DNA of 64,000 nt from Streptomyces flavochromogenes (lineage in GTDB: Bacteria > Actinomycetota > Actinomycetes > Streptomycetales > Streptomycetaceae), in NCBI RefSeq assembly GCF_000717595.1, contig NZ_JNZO01000025.1, positions 162,992 to 226,991 of the forward strand, read 5' to 3'. Made by a program: the position numbers and the translations under genes. The notes under the pieces are model-generated. The model ran no database searches. It had not been told where the DNA came from and saw only the letters and a list, made by a program, of their open reading frames with translations. The first letter of the stretch is position 1. Each line of letters starts with the position of its first letter. Of the stretch, positions 45,609 to 53,705 are shown one piece after another.

Positions 45609-47351
45609 ATGGCCAAACAGAACGTGGCGGAGCAGTTCGTCGACATCCTCGTCCGCGCGGGAGTCCGGCGCCTGTACGGCGTCGTCGGTGACAGCCTGAA
45701 CCCGGTCGTCGACGCGATCCGCCGCACCCCCTCGCTCGACTGGATCCAGGTGCGGCACGAGGAGACCGCGGCCTTCGCCGCCGGCGCCGAGGCCCAGATC
45801 ACCGGTGGCCTCGCCGCCTGCGCCGGATCCTGCGGCCCGGGGAACCTGCACCTCATCAACGGCCTGTACGACGCCCACCGCTCGATGGCCCCCGTGCTGG
45901 CCCTCGCCTCGCACATCCCGTCGAGCGAGATCGGTCTGGGCTACTTCCAGGAGACTCACCCCGACCAGCTGTTCCGCGAGTGCAGCCACTACAGCGAACT
46001 CATCTCCAACCCGAAGCAGATGCCCCGGCTGCTCCACACCGCGATCCAGCACGCCGTCGGCCGCGGCGGCGTCAGCGTGGTCGCGCTGCCCGGTGACATC
46101 GCCTCCCAGCCGGCGCCGGAGAAGGCGGTGGAGACCGCGCTCGTCACCTCCCGGCCGACCGTCCGTCCGGGAGACGCCGAGATCGACGCCCTGGTCCGGA
46201 TGATCGACGCGGCCGACCGGGTGACGCTCTTCTGCGGCAGCGGGACGGCCGGGGCGCACCCCGAGGTGATGCAGTTCGCCGAGCGGATCAAGTCACCGGT
46301 CGGCCACGCCCTGCGCGGCAAGGAGTGGATCCAGTACGACAATCCGTACGACGTCGGCATGAGCGGACTGCTCGGCTACGGCGCCGCGTACGAGGCCACG
46401 CACGAGTGCGACCTGCTGATCCTGCTCGGCACGGACTTCCCGTACAACGCCTTCCTGCCCGACGACGTCAAGATCGTGCAGGTGGACGTCCGGCCCGAGC
46501 GCCTCGGCCGTCGGTCCCTGCTCGACCTCGCCGTCTGGGGCGACGTCCGGGAGACCCTGCGGTGTGTGATCCCCCGTGTCCGGGCGAAGACCGACCGGCG
46601 CTTCCTCGACAAGATGCTCAAGAAGCACGCCGACGCGCTCGAAGGCGTGGTCAAGGCCTATACCCGCAAAGTCGAGAAACACGTCCCGGTCCACCCCGAG
46701 TACGTGGCCTCCGTGATCGACGAACTCGCCGACGACGACGCCGTGTTCACGGTGGACACCGGCATGTGCAACGTCTGGGCGGCCCGCTACCTCAGCCCCA
46801 ACGGGCGGCGCAGGATCATCGGTTCGTTCAGTCACGGCTCGATGGCGAACGCGCTGCCGCAGGCCATCGGCGCTCAGTTCACCGACCGGAACCGGCAGGT
46901 CGTCTCGCTCTCCGGCGACGGCGGATTCTCCATGCTGATGGGCGACTTCCTCACCCTCGTGCAGTACGACCTGCCGGTGAAGGTGATCGTCTTCAACAAC
47001 TCCTCGCTCGGCATGGTCGAACTGGAGATGCTGGTCTCCGGGCTTCCCTCGTACGGAACGACGAACAAGAACCCGGACTTCGCGGCCATCGCCCGCGCAG
47101 CCGGGGCCTACGGCGTACGGGTCGAGAAGCCCAAGCATCTGACGAGCGCCCTCAAGGACGCCTTCAAGCACAAGGGTCCGGCCCTGGTGGACGTCGTCAC
47201 CGACCCCAACGCGCTCTCCATCCCCCCGAAGATCAGCGCCGACATGGTGACCGGCTTCGCCCTCTCGGCCAGCAAGATCGTCCTGGACGGGGGAGTGGGC
47301 CGGATGCTCCAGATGGCCCGCTCCAACCTGCGCAACGTGCCCCGACTCTGA
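45609..47351 (+). CDS. poxB: Thiamine-diphosphate enzyme, pyruvate dehydrogenase (quinone)-like
   Basis: A 580-residue ThDP enzyme of the PoxB group, expected to oxidise pyruvate to acetate and CO2, passing electrons to quinone. VRHEETAAFAAGAEAQ holds the cofactor-activating Glu, and GDGGFSMLMGDFLTLVQYDLPVKVIVFNN (split here as GDGGFSML and VIVFNN) binds ThDP-Mg. The C-terminal membrane-binding helix of E. coli PoxB is not obvious. Start ATG 45609 has GGAG close by. Confidence 0.88.
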   Translation: MAKQNVAEQFVDILVRAGVRRLYGVVGDSLNPVVDAIRRTPSLDWIQVRHEETAAFAAGAEAQITGGLAACAGSCGPGNLHLINGLYDAHRSMAPVLALASHIPSSEIGLGYFQETHPDQLFRECSHYSELISNPKQMPRLLHTAIQHAVGRGGVSVVALPGDIASQPAPEKAVETALVTSRPTVRPGDAEIDALVRMIDAADRVTLFCGSGTAGAHPEVMQFAERIKSPVGHALRGKEWIQYDNPYDVGMSGLLGYGAAYEATHECDLLILLGTDFPYNAFLPDDVKIVQVDVRPERLGRRSLLDLAVWGDVRETLRCVIPRVRAKTDRRFLDKMLKKHADALEGVVKAYTRKVEKHVPVHPEYVASVIDELADDDAVFTVDTGMCNVWAARYLSPNGRRRIIGSFSHGSMANALPQAIGAQFTDRNRQVVSLSGDGGFSMLMGDFLTLVQYDLPVKVIVFNNSSLGMVELEMLVSGLPSYGTTNKNPDFAAIARAAGAYGVRVEKPKHLTSALKDAFKHKGPALVDVVTDPNALSIPPKISADMVTGFALSASKIVLDGGVGRMLQMARSNLRNVPRL

Positions 47352-47421
47352 GGGAATGCGGACGATTTGGCGGGGCATGCATCCCCGTGAGCCTGTTCGA
47401 CGCGATCTGTGGGTGGGGGAT

Positions 47422-48063
47422 ATGGCCGGGGAGGCACGACAGCCGACTCAACTGCTCAGAAAGGTGGGAGGCGCCGATCTCACCGCGGTGCCCGAGGTGC
47501 GACATGCCTTACGGGAACTGCTGGGGAAATGGGGCCGACCGGGCGCATCCGACGTGGCGGAACTGCTCACCAGCGAGCTGGTGACCAACGCCCTGATCCA
47601 CACCGAGCACGGGGCCGTCGTGACCGCGACCGTCGTCCCCGAGCAGCTGAGGGTCGAGGTCCGCGACTTCGTCCCCGGCCTCGCGCCACCGCACGTACCG
47701 CCCGCCGACGACGGTACGCACGGCAGGGGGCTGATCCTCGTCGAGGCCCTGGCCGACTCCTGGGGCGTCGAGAACCACGGGGTGGGCAAGGTGGTCTGGT
47801 TCGAACTGAACGGCGGGGGCGCCCGGGAGGGGGGCCCCCCCGGGGGGTGCGGGCGGGGGGGGTGGTTAGCCCGACAAGCGCTTACGGCTTGGAGGGAGGG
47901 CCGGGGTCGAAGCGGCAGTTGTCCCGGATCCGCTATGGCCGGTTCCGCGACGGCGGCCTGCACGGACGCCGAAGCGGAACCGGAACCCGACCCGGTGCCG
48001 GAACCCGAACCCGGGCCCGTACCGGTGCCCGTGGAGGCGTTGAGCGCCGCCATCTCCACCTGA
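47422..48063 (+). CDS. Anti-sigma/regulatory HATPase-fold protein, 3' end uncertain
   Basis: A histidine-kinase-like ATPase domain of the RsbW/SpoIIAB group. The N-box is ELVTNALIHT and the G-box region GRGLILVEALADSWGV; the domain ends at KVVWFELNG near 47815. From there the frame runs on for about 80 low-complexity residues antisense to DUF2637. A TAG in another frame at 47867 would be a natural end if one base in the G/C tracts (47829-47862) were extra. ATG 47422 follows GGTGGGGG; ATG 47356 is an alternative start. Confidence 0.7.
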   Translation: MAGEARQPTQLLRKVGGADLTAVPEVRHALRELLGKWGRPGASDVAELLTSELVTNALIHTEHGAVVTATVVPEQLRVEVRDFVPGLAPPHVPPADDGTHGRGLILVEALADSWGVENHGVGKVVWFELNGGGAREGGPPGGCGRGGWLARQALTAWREGRGRSGSCPGSAMAGSATAACTDAEAEPEPDPVPEPEPGPVPVPVEALSAAIST

Positions 48064-48878
48064 CGCCCGCCGCCCCGGCCGAGCCCGAAGGCGCGGTGCT
48101 GGCGGTTGATCGCCTTCAGCCGTGCCCGGTCGAGCTTGACCTGGTCGCGCCGGCGGATCCGGTTCTGCTCCTTCTCCCGCCGGTCCTCGCGCACCTCGTC
48201 GACGGCCTCGTCCAGGGTCCGTACGCCCTCCAGAAGCATCAGCGACCAGGCGGCGAACGTCTCCCGGGGTGCCCTCATCCACCGCACGATCCGGATCTGC
48301 GGCAGCGGGCGGGGCACCAGGCCCTGCTCGCGCAGCGCGGCCCTGCGGGTCTGCTTGAGCGCCCGGTCGAAGAGGACCGCCGCCGAGAGGGACATCCCCG
48401 CGAAGAACTGCGGAGCCCCGTCGTGGCCCAGGCCGCGCGGGGCGTGCACCCAGTTGAACCAGGCCGCCGCGCCCGCGAACAGCCAGACGAGCAGCCGCGA
48501 GCCGAGGGCCGCGTCGCCGTGACTGGCCTCGCGGACCGCGAGCACCGAGCAGAACATGGCGGCGCCGTCGAGGCCGAAGGGGACGAGGTACTCCCATCCC
48601 CCGGTGAGGTTGAGGTTCTGCCGGCCGAAGCCGACGAGTCCGTGGAAGGACAGGGCCGCGGCGACCGCGGCACAGCAGAAGAGGAGGACGTAGGAAGCGG
48701 TGCCGTACACGGCTTCCTTGCGTCTGCGGCGCTCCTCGCTGCGTTCCCAGGAGTCCTCGGCCGCGGCCTGGTCACCGGCGCGCTTCCCGCGCGCGAGCAC
48801 CGCCACCGCCGTCAGGACTCCGGCCACCATGACGCCACCCGGAAGCAGCCAGTCCAGCGATATGTCGGTCAGTCTCAT
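47448..48878 (-). CDS. DUF2637 membrane protein, C-terminus uncertain
   Basis: A DUF2637 protein typical of Streptomyces: four membrane segments (LLPGGVMVAGVLTAVAVLA, YVLLFCCAAVAAALSF, YLVPFGLDGAAMFCSVLAV, LVWLFAGAAAWFNWVHA), then a cytoplasmic basic helix (EKEQNRIRRRDQVKLDRARLKA). The conserved-looking part ends at LRPRPSLQAV near 47880. The open frame continues 140 residues to 47448 through the antisense of the HATPase gene, which is implausible as real protein. A frameshift or assembly error near 47829-47862 is likely. ATG 48878 has AAGGGA upstream. Confidence 0.7.
   Translation of the reverse strand: MRLTDISLDWLLPGGVMVAGVLTAVAVLARGKRAGDQAAAEDSWERSEERRRRKEAVYGTASYVLLFCCAAVAAALSFHGLVGFGRQNLNLTGGWEYLVPFGLDGAAMFCSVLAVREASHGDAALGSRLLVWLFAGAAAWFNWVHAPRGLGHDGAPQFFAGMSLSAAVLFDRALKQTRRAALREQGLVPRPLPQIRIVRWMRAPRETFAAWSLMLLEGVRTLDEAVDEVREDRREKEQNRIRRRDQVKLDRARLKAINRQHRAFGLGRGGGRQVEMAALNASTGTGTGPGSGSGTGSGSGSASASVQAAVAEPAIADPGQLPLRPRPSLQAVSACRANHPPRPHPPGGPPSRAPPPFSSNQTTLPTPWFSTPQESARASTRISPLPCVPSSAGGTCGGARPGTKSRTSTLSCSGTTVAVTTAPCSVWIRALVTSSLVSSSATSDAPGRPHFPSSSRKACRTSGTAVRSAPPTFLSS
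47829..47869. other. G6-C7-G6...G8 homopolymer cluster at convergent gene ends
   Basis: Runs of six G, seven C, six G and eight G lie between the last conserved codons of the HATPase and DUF2637 genes. TTAG at 47866-47869 is a stop on both strands (TAG plus, TAA minus) but out of frame with both genes as read. The tracts can fold as a terminator and are error- or slippage-prone. Confidence 0.7.
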
Positions 48879-49042
48879 GCGGTGTCCCTTGCATCGCAGT
48901 AGGGCGTTTGGCGGCCCATACTGGCCGACCCCGTGGGGTGCTCAAGGGGTTTCCGGGCAAGAGCACGCCATCGGGGCGCCATGACATACGAATAGGTGCG
49001 ATCTGATCGAACACCCATGCAGGGCAACGGAGTTGGGTTCGA

Positions 49043-49070
49043 ATTACGCCACCCTTCCGGGTGGCGTAAT
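49043..49070 (-). terminator. Hairpin terminator of FhuF-like gene
   Basis: ATTACGCCACCC and GGGTGGCGTAAT form a perfect 12-bp stem with a TTCC tetraloop, 13 bp after the stop of the iron gene. The rest of 48879-49082 shows nothing else clear. Confidence 0.8.
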
Positions 49071-49082
49071 CACTCGGGAGCC

Positions 49083-49949
49083 TCAGGCGGCCGCGGTGAG
49101 CCGGCGAACCCGGTCGGCGTCGCACGTACGGGGACAGGTGAGGCAGGTGTCCTCGGGGCGCAGCGTGTAGAAGAAGCAGCAGGTCGCCCGGTCGCGCGTG
49201 GCGCGCGGGGCGCCGTCCGGCCCCTCGGTGCCGGGCAGTTCGCGGAAGCCCGCCGCGCCCGCGTAGGGCTTGTACGGCTTGACGGTGCCCGGCATCAGGA
49301 GGTCGAGCTCGTCCATCGCCCGCCGCTCCTCGCCGAACAGGGCGCCGACGTACCAGAGGCCCTCGACGATCTCGTCCGTGGCCATTCCCCACAGGGCACG
49401 GCGGCCGCGCCGCATCCGGGAGCCGAAGCCGTCGAGGATCGCCTCGAAGTGTTCGGCGAGCGAGGCGCGCACCTCGGCCCGCAGCGCGTCCTCGTCGGCG
49501 ACCACCCGGGCGCCGGGGAGCGACGCCGCGGGGTCGCCGGGCAGGCAGGCGAACTCCTCCACCCGGACGGCCATCCGCCCGAGGGCCCGCTGGAACGACA
49601 CGTTCCCGGCGGGCAGCCGGGGCACCCTGCGGTCCAGGAACCAGGGGACGGTGACGAGCAGACAGGCGGGCCAGGCGTACCGGTGCAGTCCGAAGCTGGC
49701 GACGACGTCGGGGCGGGCCCGGGTGCCGTAGTCGCGCAGCACCTGCGCGTTGTCCCAGGCGAGGAAGGCGTCGAGGTCGGGGCCGCCGGCCGCGAGCTCG
49801 TCCGCGCCGACCCAGCCCGCGCCGCGCGGCAGCCGCTCGCCGCGGACGTGTTCCTCTATCCGGAGATGGGGGAAGACCTCGGCGAGCCGGGCGTAGGAGG
49901 CCGCGACGGGCGAGGTCGGAGAGGCGGGCAACAGGGCGGGGACGGTCAT
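49083..49949 (-). CDS. FhuF-like [2Fe-2S] ferric siderophore reductase
   Basis: A 288-residue protein whose C-terminus carries the FhuF-type cluster motif CC-x10-C-x2-C (CCFFYTLRPEDTCLTC). The alpha-rich middle fits ferric-siderophore reductases, which release iron from siderophores in the cytoplasm. ATG 49949 has GGTGG five nt upstream; GTG 49958 is possible. A DmdR/IdeR-like iron box 26 bp upstream predicts repression by iron, consistent with the role. Confidence 0.88.
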   Translation of the reverse strand: MTVPALLPASPTSPVAASYARLAEVFPHLRIEEHVRGERLPRGAGWVGADELAAGGPDLDAFLAWDNAQVLRDYGTRARPDVVASFGLHRYAWPACLLVTVPWFLDRRVPRLPAGNVSFQRALGRMAVRVEEFACLPGDPAASLPGARVVADEDALRAEVRASLAEHFEAILDGFGSRMRRGRRALWGMATDEIVEGLWYVGALFGEERRAMDELDLLMPGTVKPYKPYAGAAGFRELPGTEGPDGAPRATRDRATCCFFYTLRPEDTCLTCPRTCDADRVRRLTAAA

Positions 49950-49974
49950 GCGGACCACCGAATCGCGAGCGTTG

Positions 49975-49993
49975 GCAGGTTAGCCTTACCTTA
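49975..49993 (-). promoter_or_regulatory. Iron box (DmdR1/IdeR-type)
   Basis: On the minus strand TAAGGTAAGGCTAACCTGC matches 15 of 19 positions of the consensus TTAGGTTAGGCTAACCTAA as I remember it. It lies 26 bp upstream of the FhuF-like start, overlapping the expected promoter. Confidence 0.8.
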
Positions 49994-50143
49994 CCCGATT
50001 CGGAGTCACCTCTCACCACGGGGCAAGGCGCCCCGACCAGCGAGGCAGCCCTCACACCTCTGATGTCGGTCCGTTCGCCTATGGTGCACAGAGGACCCGC
50101 ACGAAGCGAGCCGGGTCCGGCACGAGGCCGCAGGAGGACCCGG

Positions 50144-51163
50144 GTGGAGCAGGGCGCAGCGCGCGAGCGGGCGACGGAGAGGCCGTCCCCGCCCTTCGGC
50201 GACGCCGCCCGGGGCGCTGAGGAGGCCGCACGAGTGCCGGAGCAGGCGCGTGGCACCGGACGGCCTCCGGGTGGCGTCGAGCCGGCTTTCGGCGAGGGGC
50301 GGTCCTGTGGCGGCGAGTCCGCCCGGGGCGAGTCGGGTCGGGGCGGGTCGGCGGGTGCCGAGTCGGTCCGGTCGGAGTCCGCCCGCGGAGAGTCAGGTCG
50401 GGGCGGGTCGGTCCGCTCGGATTCGGCGCGTGCCGAGTCCGCCCGGGGGGAACACACCCACTGCGAGCCGGACACCCCCGGTGCTCTCCGGGCGCCCGGC
50501 CCGGCCCCGGCTTCCGTCTGCTCATCCGTCCCCGCGGCCCGTGTCGTACGGCACTCCGTCCGCAGCCAGATCCTCGACGCGCTCCGCACCGCCCTCGTCG
50601 GTGGCGAGCTCGTCCCCGGCGAGGTGTACTCCGCTCCCGCCCTCGGCGAGCGGTTCGGCGTCTCGGCCACCCCGGTCCGCGAGGCCATGCAGCGCCTCGC
50701 CGTCGAGGGCGCCGTCGAGGTCGTGCCGAACCGCGGCTTCCGCGTCACCGAACGGACCCCCCGCGAGCTGGCCGAACTCGCCGAGGTCCGCGCGCTCATC
50801 GAGGTCCCCGTCATGCTGCGGCTCGCCCGCACGGTCCCGGCCGCCCGCTGGGCCGAGCTCCGCCCGCTCGCCGAGGCGACCTCGACCGCCGCGGCCCGGG
50901 GCGACCGCGCCCACTACGCCGAGGCCGACCGGGCCTTCCACCGGGCCGTCCTCTCCCTCGCGGGGAACGAGCAGTTGCTCGCCGTCGCCGACGACCTCCA
51001 CCGCCGTTCCCAGTGGCCCCTGATCAGCGCGCCCGTCGTCCGCCACGGTGTGCTCGTCGCCGACGCCGCCGAGCACACCGCCCTGCTCGACGCCCTGATC
51101 GCCCAGGACCTTCCGGTCGTCGAATCGCTCGTACGCGAACACTTCACCGGCTCGAACGCCTGA
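50144..51163 (+). CDS. GntR-family regulator with repetitive N-terminal extension
   Basis: A 339-residue protein. GTG 50144 is chosen because AGGAGG lies 6 nt upstream; upstream in-frame ATG codons lack such a site. The last 220 residues are a FadR/VanR-type GntR regulator: winged helix (VRSQILDALRTALVGGELVPG, LGERFGVSATPVREAMQRL shown in parts) and a helical FCD effector domain with a metal-type EADRAFHRAVL. The first 110 residues are a low-complexity Ser/Gly/Arg/Glu linker with an exact 12-residue repeat. That extension is unusual for the family. Confidence 0.85.
   Translation: MEQGAARERATERPSPPFGDAARGAEEAARVPEQARGTGRPPGGVEPAFGEGRSCGGESARGESGRGGSAGAESVRSESARGESGRGGSVRSDSARAESARGEHTHCEPDTPGALRAPGPAPASVCSSVPAARVVRHSVRSQILDALRTALVGGELVPGEVYSAPALGERFGVSATPVREAMQRLAVEGAVEVVPNRGFRVTERTPRELAELAEVRALIEVPVMLRLARTVPAARWAELRPLAEATSTAAARGDRAHYAEADRAFHRAVLSLAGNEQLLAVADDLHRRSQWPLISAPVVRHGVLVADAAEHTALLDALIAQDLPVVESLVREHFTGSNA
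50312..50452 (+). repeat. 60-bp internal repeat in GntR gene
   Basis: The residues ESARGESGRGGS occur twice exactly 20 residues (60 bp) apart, embedded in further SARxES-type units. This encodes the flexible N-terminal extension of the GntR protein. Confidence 0.75.
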
Positions 51164-51224
51164 GCCCTGCGGCCCGCTAAGGTTGATGATCATGTCAACC
51201 GGCAGAGCCGCAGGGGGAATCAGG

Positions 51225-51869
51225 ATGAGGACGGGCGTACGGGGGATCGCCGTCGCGGCGGCCATGGTGGCCGCACTCACGGGTTGCGGCGGTGACGGCG
51301 ACGCGACCGAGGCCGTCACCGGGACCGGGGGCGGCGAGGAGAAGTACCAGCCCGCCGCGCTGGACGCGACCGGGCTGATCAACGCCCTCCCGCTGTCGTC
51401 CGATTTCAGCAGCGGCACGTACAGCGGCGGCGACGCCGAGCTGGTCCCGGAGGCCGAGGCCGCGGAGTTCTGCTCCAAGAAGATGGAGGACGTGGACTGC
51501 GCCGGAGTGAAGGGCGCCGGTATCAAGGACCTGGCCCTGGTCGGCTCCTCCTCCGAGAAGACGGCCACGTTCACGCTCTACGGCTTCGGCACGGAGGCGC
51601 AGGCGACCGCCGTACTGAAGGCGGTGGAGAAGGTGAGGAAGACGTCGCAGGGCGAGGCCGGCCCCTTCACACCGGTGAAGGTCGAGACCGGGGCCGACGA
51701 GACCTTCGCCTTCGAGCGTGACGAGTACGTCGGTGTCTACATGCGCGTCGGCACCGTGGTGTCCTACGTGAGCACCTACCGGTTCGGACCGGAGCAGGCC
51801 CAAAGCGCCGCCCAGGTCCAGCTCGGCCGGCTCCAGGTCGTCGCCGCGGGCGGCGACCCCGACGCCTGA
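51225..51869 (+). CDS. Lipoprotein of unknown function
   Basis: A 214-residue lipoprotein. ATG 51225 behind GGGGGAATCAGG opens a signal peptide ending in the lipobox ALTGC. The mature part has a Cys pair (FCSK and DCAG) likely forming a disulfide, and alternating beta/alpha segments (TFTLYGFG, VGVYMRVGTVVSYVST). It resembles small sensor-like lipoproteins of Streptomyces. No partner is obvious. Confidence 0.8.
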   Translation: MRTGVRGIAVAAAMVAALTGCGGDGDATEAVTGTGGGEEKYQPAALDATGLINALPLSSDFSSGTYSGGDAELVPEAEAAEFCSKKMEDVDCAGVKGAGIKDLALVGSSSEKTATFTLYGFGTEAQATAVLKAVEKVRKTSQGEAGPFTPVKVETGADETFAFERDEYVGVYMRVGTVVSYVSTYRFGPEQAQSAAQVQLGRLQVVAAGGDPDA

Positions 51870-51995
51870 CCCGCCCGGAGAGACCCTCGGAAGCTCCCCG
51901 GAGACCGTCCTCGCGACGGGGCGGTCCCGGGGGGCCCGCGCCCACTAAGGTCAAGGGCGACAGCCGCCCGTACCGCGTCGCCCGTGAGGTGCCCC

Positions 51996-53672
51996 ATGCC
52001 GTCCGCGACCCCGTCCCCGGCGGACGGAGGCCGACCCGTCACCGGTACGGAGACCGAGGCCACCGCCCTGCTCGGCTGGCTCACCGATCCCGAGGCGCCC
52101 CGGCTCTGCCTCGTCACCGGCGCCCCCGGCAGCGGCAAGACGGCTCTGCTCGGATGGTTCGCCAAGCACGGCCCGCGGGCCGGCCGGCCGCGCCGCCGCA
52201 CTGCGCGGGTGCTCGTCCCGCTGGCCGGACAGAGCGCCCTCGGCGCGACCTGGACGATCGCCGACCGCCTCGGCGTCGTGGCCAGGTCGCCCGGCGACCT
52301 CGTGCACGCCCTCGCCACCAGCGAGGCCCGGCCCACCGGCCGCGCCGTCCTCCTTCTCACCGATCTGCACGCCGCCGCCGAACCGGCCGCGCTCACCGAT
52401 CTGATCGCCGAACTCGCGGGCGTCGGCCGGGTCCGTCTCGTGGTCGAGGCCCGCAGCGGCACCCCGGCTCCCGCCGCCCTGCGGACCGACCGGCGGGTCG
52501 CCGTCGTGGACCTCGACGGCGACGCCGACGCCCCCGGCCCCGGCGCCCCGGAGCAGACCCTGCCGCTGCCGGACCTCTCCGACCCGGTGGCCGTCTGCAC
52601 GGCCGACCCTCTGCTCGTGACCACGGCGTACGTCACGGGGGCGGCCGCCGCCGGACTCGCGGGCACGCTCGACGGCCCCGAGGTGCCCGCCCGCCCCGGT
52701 GAGAACGCCGCCGAGGACCACGGCGGGCTACGGGCCGCCTGGATGCGCGCCGGCCAGTCCCTCTGCCGCGAACAGGCGCCGGGCGAAAGGGCGTTGGTAC
52801 TGCTGGCCGCTCTCGGCGACGGCGCGGACCCCCGGTTGCGTCCCGCGCTCGCCGAGCTCGCGGAGGGCTCGCCCTGGCGACTCCGCTGGGCCCGGCACCG
52901 CGGCGATCTGACCCCGCCCTGGCCGGGCCCCGTCACCGTCCTCGGCGCGGCGGGCGGTCCGTTGGAGGGGACGCTGCTCGTCGGCGACCGCACCGGCGCC
53001 GTGCGGCTGCTCCACGAGGCCGACGCGAGCCCGGCGGGCCGTCTCGCCCACACCGTGCCCGGCCGGGTCACCGCGCTCGCGCCCGCGCCCGACGGCACCG
53101 TGCTGCTCCTGGACGACCGGGGCCGACTGCACACCGTGCGGGGGACGACGCCGCGGGCCCCGTATCTGGAGCGCCTCACGGAGGCCGTCTCGGCGACCCT
53201 GGCCCGTCACCCGGGAACGGCCCTCGCGGCGATCGCCGGTTCGGTCGTGGTGGGGGACCGGCTCGGCTCGGTGCACGCCTTCGGTCTGCGGGGCCTGCAC
53301 CAGGCCGCCTCGCACAGCGGCCGGGTCGCGGCGGTCGCGGCGGTGGACTCCGAGACGCCGTTCGTCTGCTCCGGCGGCGTCGACGGGACCGTCCGGCTCT
53401 GGACCCCGGGTCGTGATCCGCGCCCCGAACCCCTTGCCGAACGGCCCTCGCCGGTGGTCTCCCTGCATGCGACGGAGACCCCCGCGGGCCCGCTGATCGC
53501 CGTCGCCTGGGGCGACGGCCTCGTCGAGCTCCATCGCCCGGAGGGCGGCCCGACCCTCTCGTTCCGCCCGGGCCCCCCTGTCCGCGCGGTCGCCGTCACC
53601 GGCGCCGGCTCCCTGCTCATCGGCACCGACGAGAGCCTGGTGTGTCTCGCGCCGAAGCGCACCGACAGGTGA
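51996..53672 (+). CDS. P-loop ATPase with beta-propeller-like C-terminus
   Basis: A 558-residue protein. Residues 10-200 are a P-loop ATPase of the STAND/AAA kind (CLVTGAPGSGKTALLGWF, Walker B-like VLLLTDLH). The middle is helical. Residues about 310-550 contain WD-like blades such as CSGGVDGTVRLWTPG and VVGDRLGSVHAFG, so a propeller is likely. STAND ATPases fused to WD repeats act as regulatory switches. ATG 51996 has GAGGT six nt upstream. Confidence 0.8.
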   Translation: MPSATPSPADGGRPVTGTETEATALLGWLTDPEAPRLCLVTGAPGSGKTALLGWFAKHGPRAGRPRRRTARVLVPLAGQSALGATWTIADRLGVVARSPGDLVHALATSEARPTGRAVLLLTDLHAAAEPAALTDLIAELAGVGRVRLVVEARSGTPAPAALRTDRRVAVVDLDGDADAPGPGAPEQTLPLPDLSDPVAVCTADPLLVTTAYVTGAAAAGLAGTLDGPEVPARPGENAAEDHGGLRAAWMRAGQSLCREQAPGERALVLLAALGDGADPRLRPALAELAEGSPWRLRWARHRGDLTPPWPGPVTVLGAAGGPLEGTLLVGDRTGAVRLLHEADASPAGRLAHTVPGRVTALAPAPDGTVLLLDDRGRLHTVRGTTPRAPYLERLTEAVSATLARHPGTALAAIAGSVVVGDRLGSVHAFGLRGLHQAASHSGRVAAVAAVDSETPFVCSGGVDGTVRLWTPGRDPRPEPLAERPSPVVSLHATETPAGPLIAVAWGDGLVELHRPEGGPTLSFRPGPPVRAVAVTGAGSLLIGTDESLVCLAPKRTDR

Positions 53673-53685
53673 GGATGCATCACCA

Positions 53686-53703
53686 TCCCCTCCCGTGAGG
53701 GGA
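53686..53703. terminator. Small hairpin between convergent genes
   Basis: TCCCCT-CCCGTG-AGGGGA, a 6-bp stem, lies between the ends of the ATPase/propeller gene (53672) and the TPR-like gene (53706). Confidence 0.5.
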
Positions 53704-53705
53704 CT

